Shown here in pieces: positions 6,104-7,991 of a stretch of DNA of 7,991 nt; the first letter of the stretch is position 1, and each line of letters opens with the position of its first letter. This DNA comes from an uncultured Prevotella sp. (GTDB lineage: Bacteria > Bacteroidota > Bacteroidia > Bacteroidales > Bacteroidaceae). Position numbers and translations under genes: made by a program. The notes under the pieces were generated by a model, which saw nothing but the letters and a program-made list of their open reading frames with translations, did no database searches and was not told the origin of the DNA. The stretch spans positions 1 through 7,991 of the forward strand of contig CAAGFF010000174.1 of the NCBI GenBank assembly GCA_900769055.1. Reading direction: 5' to 3'.

Positions 6104-7612
6104 ATGGAGATAATTAAAGAATGTGGAGTATGCGGAAAAGAGTTCGTTGCTTCCAAAATGTCGGTCAAGTACTGCTGTCGAGGGTGTGAACGTGTCGCAT
6201 TTCGGAGACGAGAGGCAGAAAAGAAAAAAAGGGAGAAGGAAAATGCCGAATCTCTTCGAAACGCAGAGAGAAATAACTCTCTGCGGGATAAGGCATTTTT
6301 ATCCCCCGAGGACGTGAGCGTTCTGTTCGATGTCAGTCTTCCTACAGTGTATCGTTATTTCCAGACAGGCTTAATCAAAGCCGTAAAGATAAGAAATAAG
6401 ACGTTTGTGAGATACTCAGACATTGAACGTGTGTTTGATGATGCCACTCCCTATCGGAAAAGACGTTATCAGAGAAAGGAGGAGCAGGAATACTATACTC
6501 TCCGGGAAATCATGGAGAAGTACAATATTGGTCGTAAGGCTGTATGGGGGCGTTGTGACCGTCTGGGCATCCCCAAGATATATGAAGGACGCAACACCTT
6601 CTTTAGCAAGAAAGCCATTGACGCACATTTTGCTGACCTCCTTGAAGAGATAGACATTGATAATTATTACACTGCTGACCAAATCATGGATATGTATAAT
6701 ATGACAAGGACAGCTGTTATCACTTTTGTGATGCGTCACAAAGTTCCAAGAGTAAACCGTAACGGGAAAGCTTTCTACTCCAAGGTGCATATTGACTGTA
6801 TCAAACGCAAGGACGATAGTATCGATCCTGACTGGAGTACCTATGAAGAGGCTATGGAAAAATATGGCATATCAAAAGACCAAGTAAGTTACACCTTGAA
6901 GCATTTTGATGTCAGAACGGAAAAACGTGGAAAGTTTACGATGATATTCCGTACTGACTTTGATAAAGTCATGCGTGAACGAATGGCAAATGCAAAAGTA
7001 GCAGAAAAGTCAGACGGAGACGAAAAACTTGTTTTCCAAGCTCAACACCAGGAGAAGAAATGCCCACCAACCCCAGATGGCTATTATTCAACTGAAGAGG
7101 TTGCAGAGATGTTCAAGGTGGGAGTTAAACATGTAGGTGTAATGACCAGGGAGCATAAAACGCCAAAGATTGCACTCAAAGGATTCAACTTCTATGAGAA
7201 GAAAGCCATAGATGTGCTGTATAATTTGAAGAACAACTATTCAGAAATTACAGACTGGATTACACCGGAAGAGATGCGTTCAACATATAAGATGACAGCA
7301 GAAGCTGTACGCTCCTTTATCTACCGCCATCAAATTCCCGCAAAGGTGGAGTATGGTACTACCTACTATTCTAAACAGCATATCGAACAAGTGAAAAATG
7401 GAGATTTTGATGGTCGCGAACGATATTACACTGTCGAGGAGGCAATGAAGAAGTATCATTTATCAAAAGATATAGTTCATTATTATGTAAAACGCTATAA
7501 AATCACTAAAGTAAAGAAGAAGAAATGCATATATTTCAGAAAAGAAGAGTTCGACAGATTGATGGAAAAACGTCTTTCAAAAGACGATTTACTATCAATT
7601 ACTCTTGATTAG
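6104..7612 (+). CDS. Multi-helix-turn-helix DNA-binding protein: Cys cluster plus seven MerR/excisionase-like units
   Basis: I chose the ATG at 6104 (502 residues) because the Cys cluster begins just after it; a GTG at 6038 would add 22 unremarkable residues. Residues 7-28 form a probable zinc finger (C7-x2-C10-x13-C24, C25, C28), followed by a highly charged Lys/Arg/Glu helix (about 33-60). Then come seven units of about 49 residues resembling the MerR/excisionase HTH_17 fold (aromatic pair, helix, 'GxSxxxV' turn, recognition helix, basic wing, aromatic-S/K end): 65-113, 130-178, 188-236, 244-292, 327-375, 385-433 and 441-489. Units 2-4 and 5-7 align as a duplicated triplet. A linker rich in K, D and Q (293-326) separates the triplets. 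It is AT-rich compared with mnmE. It is probably a transcription factor or recombination directionality factor of the element; no enzyme domain is visible. I do not recognise a named gene. The DNA-binding call is firm, the role is inferred. Confidence 0.85.
   Translation: MEIIKECGVCGKEFVASKMSVKYCCRGCERVAFRRREAEKKKREKENAESLRNAERNNSLRDKAFLSPEDVSVLFDVSLPTVYRYFQTGLIKAVKIRNKTFVRYSDIERVFDDATPYRKRRYQRKEEQEYYTLREIMEKYNIGRKAVWGRCDRLGIPKIYEGRNTFFSKKAIDAHFADLLEEIDIDNYYTADQIMDMYNMTRTAVITFVMRHKVPRVNRNGKAFYSKVHIDCIKRKDDSIDPDWSTYEEAMEKYGISKDQVSYTLKHFDVRTEKRGKFTMIFRTDFDKVMRERMANAKVAEKSDGDEKLVFQAQHQEKKCPPTPDGYYSTEEVAEMFKVGVKHVGVMTREHKTPKIALKGFNFYEKKAIDVLYNLKNNYSEITDWITPEEMRSTYKMTAEAVRSFIYRHQIPAKVEYGTTYYSKQHIEQVKNGDFDGRERYYTVEEAMKKYHLSKDIVHYYVKRYKITKVKKKKCIYFRKEEFDRLMEKRLSKDDLLSITLD
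6491..6979 (+). repeat. First A-B-C HTH triplet (coding)
   Basis: This encodes units 2-4 of the HTH protein (residues 130-292). Key blocks are YYTLREIMEKYNIGRKAV (A), MTRTAV..F..RHKVP..YSKVHI (B) and YEEAMEKYGISKDQVSY (C). Units start 58 and 56 residues apart. Confidence 0.75.
7082..7570 (+). repeat. Second A-B-C HTH triplet (coding)
   Basis: This encodes units 5-7 (residues 327-489), offset 197 residues from the first triplet, with the same 58 and 56 spacing. Key blocks are YYSTEEVAEMFKVGVKHV (A), MTAEAV..F..RHQIP..YSKQHI (B) and VEEAMKKYHLSKDIVHY (C). A hand count of the gapless alignment gives about 54 identities in about 165 positions. Confidence 0.75.
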
Positions 7613-7693
7613 TACGATTTACTTTCTCTTTACTGAGGTCAACATTGTATCATTTAGGAATTTTGCATCAAAAACAAATAATAATAAAACAAT

Positions 7694-7991
7694 ATGCAAG
7701 TATGTAAATCTGTCAAACTCCGAATGCGAGATAGGCGCAACGGAACCAAATCCCTGTTCCTGGACTTCTGGCCCGGGTACAGAGACCCTGAGACGATGGA
7801 GTTAATTCGTCGTCGCTCACTTGGCTTGTATATCTATGCCAATCCAACCAATGCCCAGCAGAAGCAGTACAATGAAATCATCCTCTCAAAGGCAGAAGCC
7901 ATCCGTTGTAGGGTGTTCATTGATGTAATTAACGAGAAGTACGACTTCTTTAATCAAGACAGGCTTAAAGAAGACTTTCTGAGCTACTTCA
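7694..7991 (+). CDS. Tyrosine recombinase / integrase, N-terminal Arm domain (3' end outside window)
   Basis: The start is ATG 7694; an in-frame TAA at 7685 excludes earlier starts. The 99 visible residues read SVKLRMRDRRNGTKSLFLDF, then WPGYRDPETMELIRRRSLGL, then YIYANPTNAQQKQYNE and LSKAEAIRCR. This is the Arm DNA-binding domain of Bacteroidetes-type tyrosine integrases (beta strands, then RRxSLGLY and the K-AEAIR helix). The frame then enters the SAM-like core-binding domain at the right edge. The catalytic Arg/His/Tyr residues would be downstream, so activity cannot be judged. It lies 81 bases after the HTH gene in the same direction, with no terminator between, so both may be on one transcript. 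Its likely job is site-specific integration and excision of the element next to mnmE. Confidence 0.88.
   Translation, partial: MQVCKSVKLRMRDRRNGTKSLFLDFWPGYRDPETMELIRRRSLGLYIYANPTNAQQKQYNEIILSKAEAIRCRVFIDVINEKYDFFNQDRLKEDFLSYF

Larger units (their letters stand above)
5770..7991 (+). mobile_element. Left end of a putative integrative element (ICE/IME or genomic island)
   Basis: This region holds an Arm-domain tyrosine recombinase and a multi-HTH DNA-binding protein directly after mnmE. Hand counts show 30/60 G+C in 5461-5520 (mnmE) against 15/60 in 7441-7500 (HTH gene), so the composition changes. The gene order chromosome / DNA-binding protein / integrase resembles the regulatory end of integrative elements. 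Cargo, mobilization genes and the right boundary are not in the window, so the class of element cannot be named. The left boundary is placed at the mnmE stop only by convention. Confidence 0.55.

Noticed and set aside
7658..7665. GAATTTTG as a -7 promoter box for the integrase gene
   Set aside because: It does not match TAnnTTTG at the first base and has no -33 box at the right distance; read-through from the HTH gene is simpler.
7605..7805. 66-codon frame overlapping the integrase start
   Set aside because: It begins at a weak start inside the end of the HTH gene and overlaps the clearly recognised Arm domain in another frame.

Overview
The window looks like Bacteroidota chromosome, most likely Bacteroidales and plausibly a Prevotella relative. 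Four things support this: promoter elements of the Bacteroidetes type (TAnnTTTG), a fused NfnA/GltD-type flavoprotein, an exported PD40-repeat protein, and an integrase whose N-terminus has the Arm domain typical of Bacteroidetes conjugative and mobilizable elements. The genus is an inference. All recognised genes are on the + strand.

Bases 1-5769 are ordinary chromosomal backbone. The first gene is cut by the left edge. It encodes a fused flavoprotein with an NfnA/PyrK-like [2Fe-2S] module followed by a GltD/NfnB-like module. Its stop overlaps the start of a small four-helix membrane protein (DUF486/DMT type), and a hairpin-plus-T terminator follows. A second unit begins at a TAACTTTG promoter element and holds an exported PD40/coiled-coil protein, a uridine-phosphorylase-like enzyme and mnmE (tRNA wobble-uridine modification). 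mnmE ends in the usual FCIGK and is followed by a strong intrinsic terminator.

Bases from about 5770 to 7991 appear to be the left end of an integrative element inserted at or just after the 3' end of mnmE. A 334-base non-coding stretch holds the mnmE terminator, a well-formed promoter (TTTG-N20-TAACTTTG) flanked by a 10-bp inverted repeat, and a predicted leader of about 200 nt. The leader carries two near-identical 35/36-bp direct repeats, and every ATG in it is followed at once, or after one codon, by a stop.

This leads into an AT-rich gene for an unusual DNA-binding protein: an N-terminal Cys cluster followed by seven MerR/excisionase-like helix-turn-helix units. Units 2-4 and 5-7 are an internal duplication (A-B-C, A-B-C) with identical 58- and 56-residue spacing. 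A tyrosine recombinase gene follows and runs off the right edge.

The most interesting possibility is a self-contained control module of the element: a protein with a duplicated three-HTH block, encoded just downstream of a duplicated DNA site of about the length one block could cover, beside the integrase. It could be a recombination directionality factor, an autoregulator, or both. The sequence supports the architecture; the function is inference.
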